The notes below the pieces were generated by a model, which did no database searches, was not told where the DNA came from, and saw only the letters and a list, made by a program, of their open reading frames with translations. Shown here piece by piece: positions 8,244 through 16,974 of a stretch of DNA of 64,000 nucleotides (position 1 is its first letter; each line of letters begins with the position of its first letter). The position numbers and the translations under genes are program-made. The DNA is taken from positions 69,655-133,654 of the forward strand of contig JOAA01000036.1 of NCBI GenBank assembly GCA_000720375.1. The letters are read 5' to 3'. The DNA comes from Rhodococcus rhodnii (lineage in GTDB: Bacteria > Actinomycetota > Actinomycetes > Mycobacteriales > Pseudonocardiaceae).

Positions 8244-11200
8244 GCCACCTCCGGGAGCCGGTCGGCAAGTCGGCTCACGAGGTCCGACCGCGTGTCGTTC
8301 AGTTCCAGTGATCGGCCGTGGGATTGGGCGGCCCGCAAGGCGACCCGCAACCGCGCTCTGTCGTGAGTGGACAGTTGTTCGAGCATCTCGTCCGCGGCTT
8401 CCAGAGCAAGCAGTTGTTCCATCGGGCTGCGCGGTTCGGTGATGCCGTCGATCACGATGTCCGGGGTGCCCAGGTCGGGACGGGCCTTGGTGATCACGAG
8501 GGCGATCAGCCTGCGGCCGTCGTCGCCGGTGTTCCACAGCGCTCGGGGTTCGTCGGAGGTGAACCTGCGGCGGCGCGCCAGCGCTCCCACCCGTGCGTCC
8601 AGTTTCCTGAACTCGGCCTCGTCGATACGGCCAAGTTGTTGCAGGCAAAGGCGTTTGTACGCGCTGTGCAAGGATTCCGGGTTCTCGTACCGCTCGACGC
8701 CGACCTTCTTGATCTTACGGGCGGTCCGCAGGCGTTCCAGCAACGGCACGACAAGGTCAGCCTTCATACCGGTCTCCGCCAACAAGGCGTCCAGCTCCAA
8801 CGGTCCCCATTCCAGTGCGTCGAGCAGCAACTGCGCCCGCACATGGAACAACGCCGCTTCCAGGTCGAGCTTCCCGTCGGATGCCGTCTCGACGAGCACC
8901 TGGCGGACATCCTGTGCCTTGAGGCTGCGGTCGGTCGCCCACACCAGGATCGCCGCTTCGAGCACCGTCTGGAAACCATCGGCGGCAAGCGGGGCACCGC
9001 CGACCGTGAGCACGTCCCGGCTGACCTCGATGACCAGCCGGTTCTGGGTGGCCGCGCGCTCGACGATCTCGTTCCACTGCGCCGACGCCCCGAAGTCGTA
9101 GTCGACCAGGATCACGTTGGCGCCCGCGTCGAGCACCTGGTTGACCCATGCGATCACGTCGTCGGCCAACGGTGTCGGCGAGTCGTAGAAAGGCGTCCGG
9201 ATCACCAGCAACTCGGCCAACGACAGCGATCGATCCGAATTGGACATTCCAGCCATCCGGCCGGCCACATGGTTTTCCGCCGCCGCACGGGTCATCCGTT
9301 CGACGAACTGCTCCGCCTTGCGGACGCTGTGCGGCCCGGCCATCGCGACCCGCACGACATGCGGACTGACCGGGCTTTCCATGTCCGGCACGGCGCTGTC
9401 GCCGAACAGGGGTGGCGCGGCTTCCGGCCCGGTCGCGGTGACCGAGCCCGCGATCTGCCGGACCAGGTCGGGCACCTCGTCGGTGATGCCACGGTCCATG
9501 ATCTCCTCGGCCAGCCGCTCCCACTGCTCCAGGTGCGGGAGTTTGGCGTAGTACCCGCACAGTTCGGCCTTCTTGATCCGGGTCAGCACCGGCAGGTTGC
9601 GGCGGATCCACTGCCAGACCTCGTCCCACGACAACGCTTGCAGCCGGATCGTCCGGGCTTCACCGGGTCCGAGCGGTGCGGTGAGCACGCTCAGCTCGTC
9701 CGTGGCGATGACCGCGAGCCGGGCCGTGCCGCGGCGCATGGTGATCAGGCCGAGCGCATGCGCCAGCCGTTCGCTGGCCCCGGTCGGCCGTCGCAACAGG
9801 TCGCCGTCGTCGATGACCAGCGCGAACGGCACCCTGGCGAGGTCTTCGAGCAGACGTTCCCACCACGCGTCGGAGTCCAGTTCGCCCTGCCGCGCCGGGG
9901 TGACGTACCCGCTCGCGTCGATCCGCTCGGCGACCACTTTGGCCAGCTCCAGCACCGGGTCCTCGGCGCTGAGCAAGCGTTTGGCACTGATGAACAGGCT
10001 CGCGATGCCCTCGTCCAGCTCCTCGATCGCCCGGTCCAGCAGCGAGGTCTTGCCGGTCTCCGGCGGACCGATGACCACGAGCAGCCGGGACGACGTGTGC
10101 CCGGACAGCATGTCCACGGCCTCCCGGATCTGGCTCAACCGGGCGATGAACCGCAGTTCCCGTTGCCGGATACCGAGTTTCAGCGCCAGGTGACGGCGAG
10201 GAGGCGGTGGCGTCGCTTGCGCGGCCGGGTTCATCAACTGCCCCGGCTCGCTGCCGCCGACGAACAGGCTTGGCACGGCCCAGTTCAGCAGGCGGGCTCC
10301 GTCGTCGGCGATCGCGTGCCGGGCGAGCCGCAACGCCTGGGCGACGGTCTGGCCGCCGGTGAGGGCCTCGTAGAAGAACTTGGTGAAGATCCGTTCCGTG
10401 CCGAACGGCAGCACGGCCTGCATTCCCACGACCATCGGGCACGCATCCCGCACGCAGACGTCCGCTGTGGAGTACCTGTCCGGCGCGTCGTGCGCGCCCG
10501 CGGGCGCTCGTGCCGTCTCGCATCCGGCGAACACCGCGAGCCGCAGGTCGGGCATCTGTTGGAGCAGCATCGCGAAGTCCTGGCTACGCACCAGCAATCC
10601 GCGGCCGCCGCGTTGTTGCAGCCTGAGGCCGTACGGATTGGCGTGTCCGAGGTAGTGCACGACGTGGAAGCCACGGCGTTCGGCGCACATCCGTTCACGC
10701 AGCCGCTCGATGGTCGGCCGGTCCTCGACGACCACGTTCAGCAGGCCGCGGTCGACCAGCGGCTGCAATGTGCTGAGCAGGCTGCGTTTCTCGGCCCACA
10801 GGTCGAACGGGGTCTCGGTCTCGTTCGGATCGGCGATCAGCGGGCTGGACATCACCAGCAGCACGTTCAGCGGCGGATCGACCGTGGCCTCGCGCACCGG
10901 ATACGTCCGCGACCGGCCGGCCCTGACCAAGTGCACGTCCCGTGCCATGGTCAGGAAACGGTTTGGTTGCTGAGGATCGGGCATCAGCTCCCACGGCCAG
11001 GCACTGACCTCCTGCGGCGCCGCGAGGACCCGGACGAGCAGCTGCACGCCGTCGGCCGCCGCGACTCCACGGGTCTGGGCGAGCAGGTTGGCGATGGCGG
11101 GCTCGCCGAAGACGAGGTCGTGCAGCACCTGCCCGACTTCCAGGGCACGCTCGCCGACCTGGTGCGCTTGCCGGACGTTGGTGGTCAGCCACTCGGCGAC

Positions 11201-11329
11201 GGACTCCGTGTCCAGGCGCCATTCCGGCGGTCGACGAGCCACGCCGAAGACCGAGCCCTGCCGTGACTGCGCGGACACCCATACGTGTTTGCCCGCGCCA
11301 AGGACGCTGATGTCAAACGGTTCGAACAT
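8240..11329 (-). CDS. CHAT-domain protease fused to a P-loop ATPase
   Basis: A 1029-residue protein. Residues about 90-360 form a CHAT (caspase-like) peptidase domain with the His motif VVHYLGHAN (H225/H229) and the nucleophile motif FAGCETA (C270). An AAA/STAND-like ATPase follows, with Walker A GPPETGKT at 421-428 and Walker B LVIDDGD at 504-510. The C-terminal 450 residues are helical and unrecognised. No signal peptide or membrane segment, so it should be cytoplasmic. The ATG lies three bases after the restored stop of the lipase frame (TGA CCG ATG), so the two were a coupled unit. CHAT proteases commonly serve as effectors or activators in bacterial conflict systems; that role here is inference. 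Long open frames on the other strand are shadows. Confidence 0.85.
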   Translation of the reverse strand: MFEPFDISVLGAGKHVWVSAQSRQGSVFGVARRPPEWRLDTESVAEWLTTNVRQAHQVGERALEVGQVLHDLVFGEPAIANLLAQTRGVAAADGVQLLVRVLAAPQEVSAWPWELMPDPQQPNRFLTMARDVHLVRAGRSRTYPVREATVDPPLNVLLVMSSPLIADPNETETPFDLWAEKRSLLSTLQPLVDRGLLNVVVEDRPTIERLRERMCAERRGFHVVHYLGHANPYGLRLQQRGGRGLLVRSQDFAMLLQQMPDLRLAVFAGCETARAPAGAHDAPDRYSTADVCVRDACPMVVGMQAVLPFGTERIFTKFFYEALTGGQTVAQALRLARHAIADDGARLLNWAVPSLFVGGSEPGQLMNPAAQATPPPPRRHLALKLGIRQRELRFIARLSQIREAVDMLSGHTSSRLLVVIGPPETGKTSLLDRAIEELDEGIASLFISAKRLLSAEDPVLELAKVVAERIDASGYVTPARQGELDSDAWWERLLEDLARVPFALVIDDGDLLRRPTGASERLAHALGLITMRRGTARLAVIATDELSVLTAPLGPGEARTIRLQALSWDEVWQWIRRNLPVLTRIKKAELCGYYAKLPHLEQWERLAEEIMDRGITDEVPDLVRQIAGSVTATGPEAAPPLFGDSAVPDMESPVSPHVVRVAMAGPHSVRKAEQFVERMTRAAAENHVAGRMAGMSNSDRSLSLAELLVIRTPFYDSPTPLADDVIAWVNQVLDAGANVILVDYDFGASAQWNEIVERAATQNRLVIEVSRDVLTVGGAPLAADGFQTVLEAAILVWATDRSLKAQDVRQVLVETASDGKLDLEAALFHVRAQLLLDALEWGPLELDALLAETGMKADLVVPLLERLRTARKIKKVGVERYENPESLHSAYKRLCLQQLGRIDEAEFRKLDARVGALARRRRFTSDEPRALWNTGDDGRRLIALVITKARPDLGTPDIVIDGITEPRSPMEQLLALEAADEMLEQLSTHDRARLRVALRAAQSHGRSLELNDTRSDLVSRLADRLPEVA

Positions 11330-11332
11330 CGG

Positions 11333-11495
11333 TCAGTCCCCCAGCGTCGTCAAATCGACGACGCTCACGACATCGGTCACGGGGCGAGCGCCGTCGCCGC
11401 CGATGGTCACGCGGTAGTCAGCGGGCGGCAGGTCGTACAGCTCGGTACGCCACCAGCCGTCGCCCAGATCGGTCAGCGGCACCCGGTGGAACCGC
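11333..11495 (-). pseudogene. Out-of-frame C-terminal extension of the LCAT-type lipase
   Basis: Directly after the lipase stop, the adjacent minus-strand frame reads FHRVPLTDLGDGWWRTELYD and on to a TGA at 11333-11335, about 52 residues of protein-like sequence. One added base near 11490 (GACGGCGG-TTCCAC) would join it to the lipase frame and give a gene ending three bases before the CHAT start. This looks like a single-base deletion, either real or a sequencing error. The encoded tail resembles a small beta domain, unnamed. Confidence 0.65.
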
Positions 11496-12720
11496 CGTCG
11501 CGCACGGGAGTCAAGGTCGCGACCAGTTCGGTGGCGGGCTGACGCGGCCGGGCCCGGATCACCATCGGCTCGTCGGTGGAAACGTCCTGCACCTCAAGGC
11601 AAACGGCCTCGTCCTCGGCGGGAAAGACGTCGATCGGCGACTGTTCCGCGCTTGTCACCACGCCCGCGACGTGATCAAGGACCGAATCGTCGTTCTGCAG
11701 GGACGCGTGCTTCTGGCTGACGAATGACGCGTTCTGGTAGCCCTTGAGCAATTCGTGTGGTGCGGCGGAGACCATCGGTACGGTGCCGTCGCCGCCTTCT
11801 TCCCGCAAAGCGCGCATCGACAGCGCCTTGATTCCGCCGTCTTCCTGCCTCGCGGCCCATCCGGTGCGCTGAAAACTCCCGATCACCGGGCGGACGGTGT
11901 AGCCGTGATCACCGCGCTTGATCCTGTCGTCGACCGCTTTCCGCAATTCCCGGTGCACCGACAGGGAATCGGTCAGCCGGTCGGCGTCAAGACCTTTCCA
12001 GCCGACCTCGTCCAGATTGAGCCAGGTGTCATCCGGTCCGGCAAGGCACCGATAGGACGGCAGCAGCTGATAGACCGACGTAAAGGACCGGATCATGTCG
12101 GAAAGATCGACCGTGAACGGTCCCCAGCCTTTCACGAACCCGTTCTCCAGGAACGTCAGCGCGTTGATCGATCCCGAGTACGGCGTGCCGAACGTGATCA
12201 ACGACCGGGTGTCCCGCCAGCCGTCGAGAAGCTCCAGGTAGAGCCGGGCGACCAGGCCGCCCATCGAGTGCCCGACCAGGACGAGCTTGGCATCGGAATT
12301 GCCGGATTCGCTACGCCACGCGGCCAGCCAATCGTGGGCGTAACGGGCCAGCTTGCGGGCCGCGACCCGGTTGTCACGCCGCCAGTCGTACGGCAGTTCG
12401 AAGTAGTTCTTGCCCGGCACGCAACCGAGGTTTTCGATCATTCTCCGCTTGAACCGGGTGTATCCGTCGATCTTCCAGTCCAGGCCCGGCAGCAGGTGCA
12501 GATCCGGCATCACCCTGGTGGCGACCACGCCGTCGCCGAGATCGTCGACGGCCGGATCGTCACCTGCCAGCGTGAGCCGTTTAATGCTGCGGCCAAGCGA
12601 CAGAACCGCACGCAGCGCGGCACCGGCCGACGGCGCCCAAACCTCCTTGCCGTCCCGTTCCAGCACGGATCCGGAGATACCGGGAATGAGGACGACCACG
12701 TCCCCGACGCCCTTAGGCAT
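11473..12720 (-). CDS. LCAT-type alpha/beta-hydrolase (lipase/phospholipase-like), apparently frameshifted near the 3' end
   Basis: A 415-residue alpha/beta-hydrolase of the lecithin:cholesterol acyltransferase type. The N-terminal strand and oxyanion region is VVLIPGISGS. Nucleophile S152 lies in GHSMGG, acid D311 in GGDGTVP and H338 in SQKHASL. It has no signal peptide, so it would act inside the cell, possibly on the membrane's inner face. The reading frame stops early after DGGSTGCR; the neighbouring frame continues with about 50 coherent residues to 11333, so the original protein was about 465 residues. It lies between the STAND/TPR gene (95 bases upstream) and the CHAT gene. A membrane-attacking effector triggered by its partners is plausible but inferred. 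Confidence 0.82.
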   Translation of the reverse strand: MPKGVGDVVVLIPGISGSVLERDGKEVWAPSAGAALRAVLSLGRSIKRLTLAGDDPAVDDLGDGVVATRVMPDLHLLPGLDWKIDGYTRFKRRMIENLGCVPGKNYFELPYDWRRDNRVAARKLARYAHDWLAAWRSESGNSDAKLVLVGHSMGGLVARLYLELLDGWRDTRSLITFGTPYSGSINALTFLENGFVKGWGPFTVDLSDMIRSFTSVYQLLPSYRCLAGPDDTWLNLDEVGWKGLDADRLTDSLSVHRELRKAVDDRIKRGDHGYTVRPVIGSFQRTGWAARQEDGGIKALSMRALREEGGDGTVPMVSAAPHELLKGYQNASFVSQKHASLQNDDSVLDHVAGVVTSAEQSPIDVFPAEDEAVCLEVQDVSTDEPMVIRARPRQPATELVATLTPVRDGGSTGCR

Positions 12721-12814
12721 GATCTACCCCCTCGGCGAAGCTGATATGACAACCTCGGGGTGGATCTCGATACCGTTACGGGGTTCCCAATCGATTCACG
12801 ATAAAGAATTCGTC

Positions 12815-15800
12815 TCAGATATCGAACGGGGAATCGTTCTCCTCATCGATGTCGAAGCCGACCCTGATCTGGATCGCGTGCGGCTCGGTCAGCTCGTCGA
12901 AGATCTCCAGCGCCTGCCGCCACATCTCGTGCGCCTCGACCATCTCACCTGCGGCGGCGCACACCACGCCGAGGTGGTGGCGGGTGATGGCCTCGCCGCG
13001 GCGGTCGTTGATCTCCTCGCGCAGCACGAGCGCCTGCCGCAGGAACTGCTGGGCCGCTTCGTAGTCACCGGCCCGGTAGTTCGCGCAGCCGAGGTTGTCC
13101 AGCGTGTTGCCCTCGGCGAACTGGTCGCCGATCTCCTGTGAGATCCGCAAGGCCTGGTTGTAGTGCAGGATGGCGTCCTTGTGGCGGTCCAGGTCCTCGT
13201 AGATGTCGCCGAGGTTGTCCAGCACAGCGCCTTCGCCGTAGCGGTTGTCGATGTCACGGCAGATCTGCAGTGCACGTTCGTAGCATTCGAGGGCCTGTTC
13301 GGAGCGCCCCAACTTGCGATGGATGTCGCCGAGGTTGCTCAGGGTCAGGCCTTCGCCGTAGTGCTCGTGCAGTTCACGCCAGATCTGCAGGGCCTGCCGG
13401 TAATGGTCGACCGCCTCGTCGAGCCGTCGCAGTCCCCGGTACGCGCCGCCGAGGTTGCGCAGCGTGCTGCCTTCGCCATACCGGTCGCTGATCTCGCGGA
13501 ACATCTCCAGCGCACGCTGGTAGCACTCGATGGAGTCGTCGAAGTGCCGCAGCTTGCGCAGGGTGTTGCCGAGGTTGTCCAGCGTGCTGCCTTCGCCGTA
13601 GCGGTCGCCGACCTCGCGGCGTATCTGCAGCGCGCGCTGGAAGTACTCGGCGGCCTTGGTGAACCACCGCAAGTCGTAGTACGCGATGCCGAGGCTGTTG
13701 AGCGTCCACGCTTCGGCGTACAGGTCGCCGAGCTTGCGCGTGGCCTGCAGGGCGATCTTGTGCACGCTGATCCAGTCCGCCCAGTGCTTGCGCAGGTTGA
13801 AGAAACCCAGCAGCGCGGCCGGGAGCTTCCACGCGACCGCGTACTCCCCCGCTTGCTCAGCTTGCCTGGTCGCGGCGACCAGGTTGGCGCGTTCGGCTTT
13901 GAACCACGTCAACGCCTCGTGGTACGTCTCGAACGACTCGGGTTCCTGCACACCGGTCAAACTGGGCAGTGCGGCGCGACGGCGTTGCGGGGCAAGGACC
14001 CGAGCGGCAGCGTCGGCGCTGTACAGGTACCAGTTGAGGACCCGGCGGACGGCTTCGTCGCGGTCCGGTTCGGTCTCCGCGGCCTCCGCGCACTCGGCCG
14101 CGTACATCCTGAGCAGGTCGTGCAGCCGGTAGCGGTCGCGGCCGACCTCTTCCAGCATGTGCGCGCCCGCCAACGTGCCCAGCAGTTGCCGTGCTTGCGT
14201 GGGCGGCAGGTTCGCCAGCGCGCCGGCCGCCGCGATGCTCATCTCCGGCCCCGGATGCAGTCCGAGCAACCGGAACAACCGGGCGGCGTCCGGGTGCAAG
14301 GCGTTGTAGCTCCACGAGAACACCGTCCGCACGGCCGACGAGCCGTCCCCGTTGGACAACTGGTCGAGCACACGGTTCTTCTCAGCGGACAGTTCGCTGA
14401 CGAGATCAGCCAGGCGGACATCGTCGTTGCCCGCACCACGCTCGGCCACGATCCGCAACGCCAAAGGCATGTAGCCGCACAGTGCGGCCAGCTCCGCGCA
14501 GGCGTCCGGCTCGGCCGCCACCCGCTGTTCGCCGACAATCTCCGTCACCAAGGCGATCGCGTCCGGCTGCGGCAGCACATCGAGGTTCACCCGGACCGCG
14601 CCGTCCCACGCGATCAGATCTTCCAGGCGGTTGCGGCTGGTCACCACGACAAAGCATGTCGAGCGGCCGGGTAACAGCCTGCGCACCTGATCGGCGCTGC
14701 GGGCGTTGTCCAGGACGACCAAGACCCGCTGCCCAGCCACCACCGACCGGAACATCCTGGCCTGTTCGTCCAGGTCAGCGGGAATCCGCTGCGCGTTCAC
14801 GCCGAGCGCGCCCAGCAGCTTGCGCAACGCGTCCGCCGGTGACATCGGGCGCTGGTGCGGATCGAACCCACGCAGGTTGAGATACAGCTGGCCGTCAGGG
14901 AAACGCGACGCCATCCCGTGCGCCCAGTGCACGGCCAACGCCGTCTTGCCCACACCTGCCGGGCCGTCGATCACCGCGACGCCGACCTTGTCGACCAGGC
15001 CGTCGAGACGTTCGAGTTCGCTGTTGCGCCCACTGAAGCGGGGAATGTCGTTGGGCAGTTCGCGCGGCGAATGCCAGTCCACGATCCGGGCCTTGGGTGT
15101 GACGACCCGGCCGACGACCGTGCGCATCAACGGCTGCAAGCGATCCAGCAGACGCGGACGTGATTCCGCGGGCGGCAGCGCGGGATAAGCCGCGGCGGGC
15201 AGCTCGTCCGGCCGGAAACCCCATTCCTCCCGCATTTCCTCGCCGTCATGCAGGGAACTGGCCACGATCGAGTCCGACGGCAGGCCGTAGCGGCGGATCT
15301 CCACGTCCACGTCGGCCATCGCCTGGACCGGCTCGGACGTGGGCGTCAGCAGGTCGTCCGGCACGCGGATCCACGCAGGCGTCATGCTCTCCTCTTTCAC
15401 GCCGACGAAGACCTCACGGTAGGTGTCCGGGCGGATCGCCGGGTCGGGCTGGACGACCTGGTGGTAGAACCAGTCCGACACCATCAGCGTGAACACCCCG
15501 CGCGACGCCGCCAGAACGGCCTTGAGCGCGGGCGCGTCCAGCATCCGGCAGACGAAGTTGACCGTGTGCCCGGCAATTCCCCGTTCGTCGAAATCGATCT
15601 TGCCGACGTGCACGGCCACCCGCAGCCGGATCCGCGCCTCGGCGGCGTAGATGGCGTTGTTGCGGCGCAGCGCGGCGGCGAGCCGGTGCGGCAACTGGTC
15701 GACCAGGTTGACGTGTGCGATGTCCGGCGGGACGAGGATCAGCACGCCGTCGCCTCTGTCCTGGCTGGTGTCGCAGTCCTGCCAGGGAATTCCGGCCTCG

Positions 15801-15925
15801 TTGAACCCTTGCTCGAGCGACTCGTACAGGTTTCGCCGGACCGCGGTCTGCAACAGGTCCGTCCGGCTGGAGAACCCTTCGACGTCGACCGCGACGATGG
15901 CCCGGTGCACGCCAGGTCGAGGCAT
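12815..15925 (-). CDS. Nucleotide-cyclase-like / NB-ARC STAND NTPase / TPR protein
   Basis: A 1036-residue multidomain protein. Residues about 5-185 resemble a class III nucleotide cyclase: AVDVEGFSS (D14) and RGDGVLIL (D59) match the metal-binding aspartates, but substrate-selecting residues could not be assigned. A linker follows, then an NB-ARC-type STAND NTPase with Walker A GPAGVGKTAL (321-330) and a VLVVLDNA Walker B. A helical arm follows, then seven 40-residue TPRs with a repeated YGEGxTLxNLG core (roughly 760-1020). I chose ATG at 15925 for its GGGGAGGGA ribosome site; an ORF from 16183 adds arginine-rich shadow sequence. STAND proteins switch on ligand sensing by the repeats. It resembles AfsR-like regulators but lacks a DNA-binding domain. 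Confidence 0.88.
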   Translation of the reverse strand: MPRPGVHRAIVAVDVEGFSSRTDLLQTAVRRNLYESLEQGFNEAGIPWQDCDTSQDRGDGVLILVPPDIAHVNLVDQLPHRLAAALRRNNAIYAAEARIRLRVAVHVGKIDFDERGIAGHTVNFVCRMLDAPALKAVLAASRGVFTLMVSDWFYHQVVQPDPAIRPDTYREVFVGVKEESMTPAWIRVPDDLLTPTSEPVQAMADVDVEIRRYGLPSDSIVASSLHDGEEMREEWGFRPDELPAAAYPALPPAESRPRLLDRLQPLMRTVVGRVVTPKARIVDWHSPRELPNDIPRFSGRNSELERLDGLVDKVGVAVIDGPAGVGKTALAVHWAHGMASRFPDGQLYLNLRGFDPHQRPMSPADALRKLLGALGVNAQRIPADLDEQARMFRSVVAGQRVLVVLDNARSADQVRRLLPGRSTCFVVVTSRNRLEDLIAWDGAVRVNLDVLPQPDAIALVTEIVGEQRVAAEPDACAELAALCGYMPLALRIVAERGAGNDDVRLADLVSELSAEKNRVLDQLSNGDGSSAVRTVFSWSYNALHPDAARLFRLLGLHPGPEMSIAAAGALANLPPTQARQLLGTLAGAHMLEEVGRDRYRLHDLLRMYAAECAEAAETEPDRDEAVRRVLNWYLYSADAAARVLAPQRRRAALPSLTGVQEPESFETYHEALTWFKAERANLVAATRQAEQAGEYAVAWKLPAALLGFFNLRKHWADWISVHKIALQATRKLGDLYAEAWTLNSLGIAYYDLRWFTKAAEYFQRALQIRREVGDRYGEGSTLDNLGNTLRKLRHFDDSIECYQRALEMFREISDRYGEGSTLRNLGGAYRGLRRLDEAVDHYRQALQIWRELHEHYGEGLTLSNLGDIHRKLGRSEQALECYERALQICRDIDNRYGEGAVLDNLGDIYEDLDRHKDAILHYNQALRISQEIGDQFAEGNTLDNLGCANYRAGDYEAAQQFLRQALVLREEINDRRGEAITRHHLGVVCAAAGEMVEAHEMWRQALEIFDELTEPHAIQIRVGFDIDEENDSPFDI

Positions 15926-16010
15926 GTCTGTCCCTCCCCTCAAGACACCCCCAGAAACTACACAGTAGCTCTGTGCCGCACAGGTCACAGATCGTTCTCG
16001 CGGACAAGGG

Positions 16011-16020
16011 GACAATTGTC
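16011..16020. promoter_or_regulatory. Perfect palindrome GACAATTGTC in a divergent promoter region
   Basis: A 10-base perfect palindrome inside the roughly 280-base divergent spacer between the STAND gene and the PAS gene, flanked by GGACA/TGTCC. It could be an operator. No protein can be assigned to it. The rest of the spacer shows no gene I can support. Confidence 0.3.
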
Positions 16021-16209
16021 TGTCCTTTCCCTCTGGTCGAGTGGGGACGGACCATCGGCGAGGCGAGAGTTGTCGCGCATGCGTTCGCGCGGACAATCCC
16101 GGTCGGCGGTGCACAGACCGGTGATGTTCGCGAACAATTCGGGGGCGTCGATGACCAGGGCACGCCGCAGGCGACCCGGCCACCCGTGGGCCGCGTTGAA
16201 GGGCACTGA

Positions 16210-16974
16210 TTGATCTGGGTCTTGACGTCGCTGCTCGGCCATGTCATGCGCCGCGTGCAGGAAGTGACCACACAACGCGACGCCGCCGAACGCGACCTGA
16301 CCGAGATCCACCGGCGAACGCAGGACCAACTCGATCGGGCGACGGCTGAACACGAACGTGCACGGTGTCTGGTGCGTGCCGCGGAGAACAAGGTCGCGGT
16401 GCTGCACGGAAAGCTACGCGCGTTGACCGCGCCGAACGAGGTGCCGTCGGTCGTTGACGAGCAAGCGGAGATCGACGATCTGAACGCCGGGCTGGACCGG
16501 ATGCATCGGGTGTTGGACGAGCAGGAGGAGGAACTCAACCGGCTCACCGAGCAGATCGAGCCGTTCGAAACCGGTGGGGCGACTTTCGAGGATCTCGCGG
16601 AGGCGTCCTTCGACGGCATCATCGTCACGGACACGGCGGGACGCTTCATCCGGACCAACGAAGCGTTCCGCAAGATGATCGGCCGCACCGCGGACAAGCT
16701 GGCCGAGCTTTCGTTCTTCGAACTGATTCACCCGAGCAACCGAGAGTCGCTGACGGTTCAGTACCAGAACCTTATCGACGGCCGGAAACATCGGGTCCTG
16801 CTCAGCACCCGGCTGGTTCTCGCCGACCGCACGGCTGTCCGGGTCGACCTCGTCGCGACTCTGCTTCGCCGCTCGGCAGCCTCGTCCCAGATTCTGACCG
16901 TCATCGAGGACAACACCGAACTGGTGTTGCTTCAGGACGAGAGCTTTCCCATCAGTCGCTGCACGACGTGCTGA
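16210..16974 (+). CDS. Coiled-coil/PAS sensor, N-terminal part of a split PAS-GGDEF-EAL protein
   Basis: A 254-residue product. Residues about 1-120 are a charged coiled coil; residues about 125-240 are a PAS domain (FDGIIVTDTAGRFIRTNEAF). The frame ends SFPISRCTTC just where the conserved link HQSLHDVLTGLPDR appears in the next frame, so the gene is probably the 5' part of a longer sensor. The frames rejoin if GAGAG at about 16938-16943 were GAG, meaning one extra AG. TTG at 16210 has GAAGGG six bases upstream; ATG at 16246 is an in-frame alternative. It is divergent from the STAND gene. Confidence 0.75.
   Translation: MIWVLTSLLGHVMRRVQEVTTQRDAAERDLTEIHRRTQDQLDRATAEHERARCLVRAAENKVAVLHGKLRALTAPNEVPSVVDEQAEIDDLNAGLDRMHRVLDEQEEELNRLTEQIEPFETGGATFEDLAEASFDGIIVTDTAGRFIRTNEAFRKMIGRTADKLAELSFFELIHPSNRESLTVQYQNLIDGRKHRVLLSTRLVLADRTAVRVDLVATLLRRSAASSQILTVIEDNTELVLLQDESFPISRCTTC

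Noticed and set aside
8318..11266. A 982-codon open frame on the + strand opposite the CHAT gene
   Set aside because: It is a shadow: Gln/Arg/His-rich, without domains or a ribosome site, while the minus strand has CHAT and P-loop motifs.
12860..13740. CRISPR-like array of repeated DNA units
   Set aside because: The repeats are in frame with a protein at 120-base spacing and encode TPRs; no spacers.
13163..14674. A long + strand open frame opposite the STAND/TPR gene
   Set aside because: It mirrors the repeat structure of the TPR region and has no protein-like features of its own.
15985..16243. Small minus-strand ORF upstream of the STAND gene
   Set aside because: Arg-rich, no ribosome site, and it runs across the divergent promoter region.
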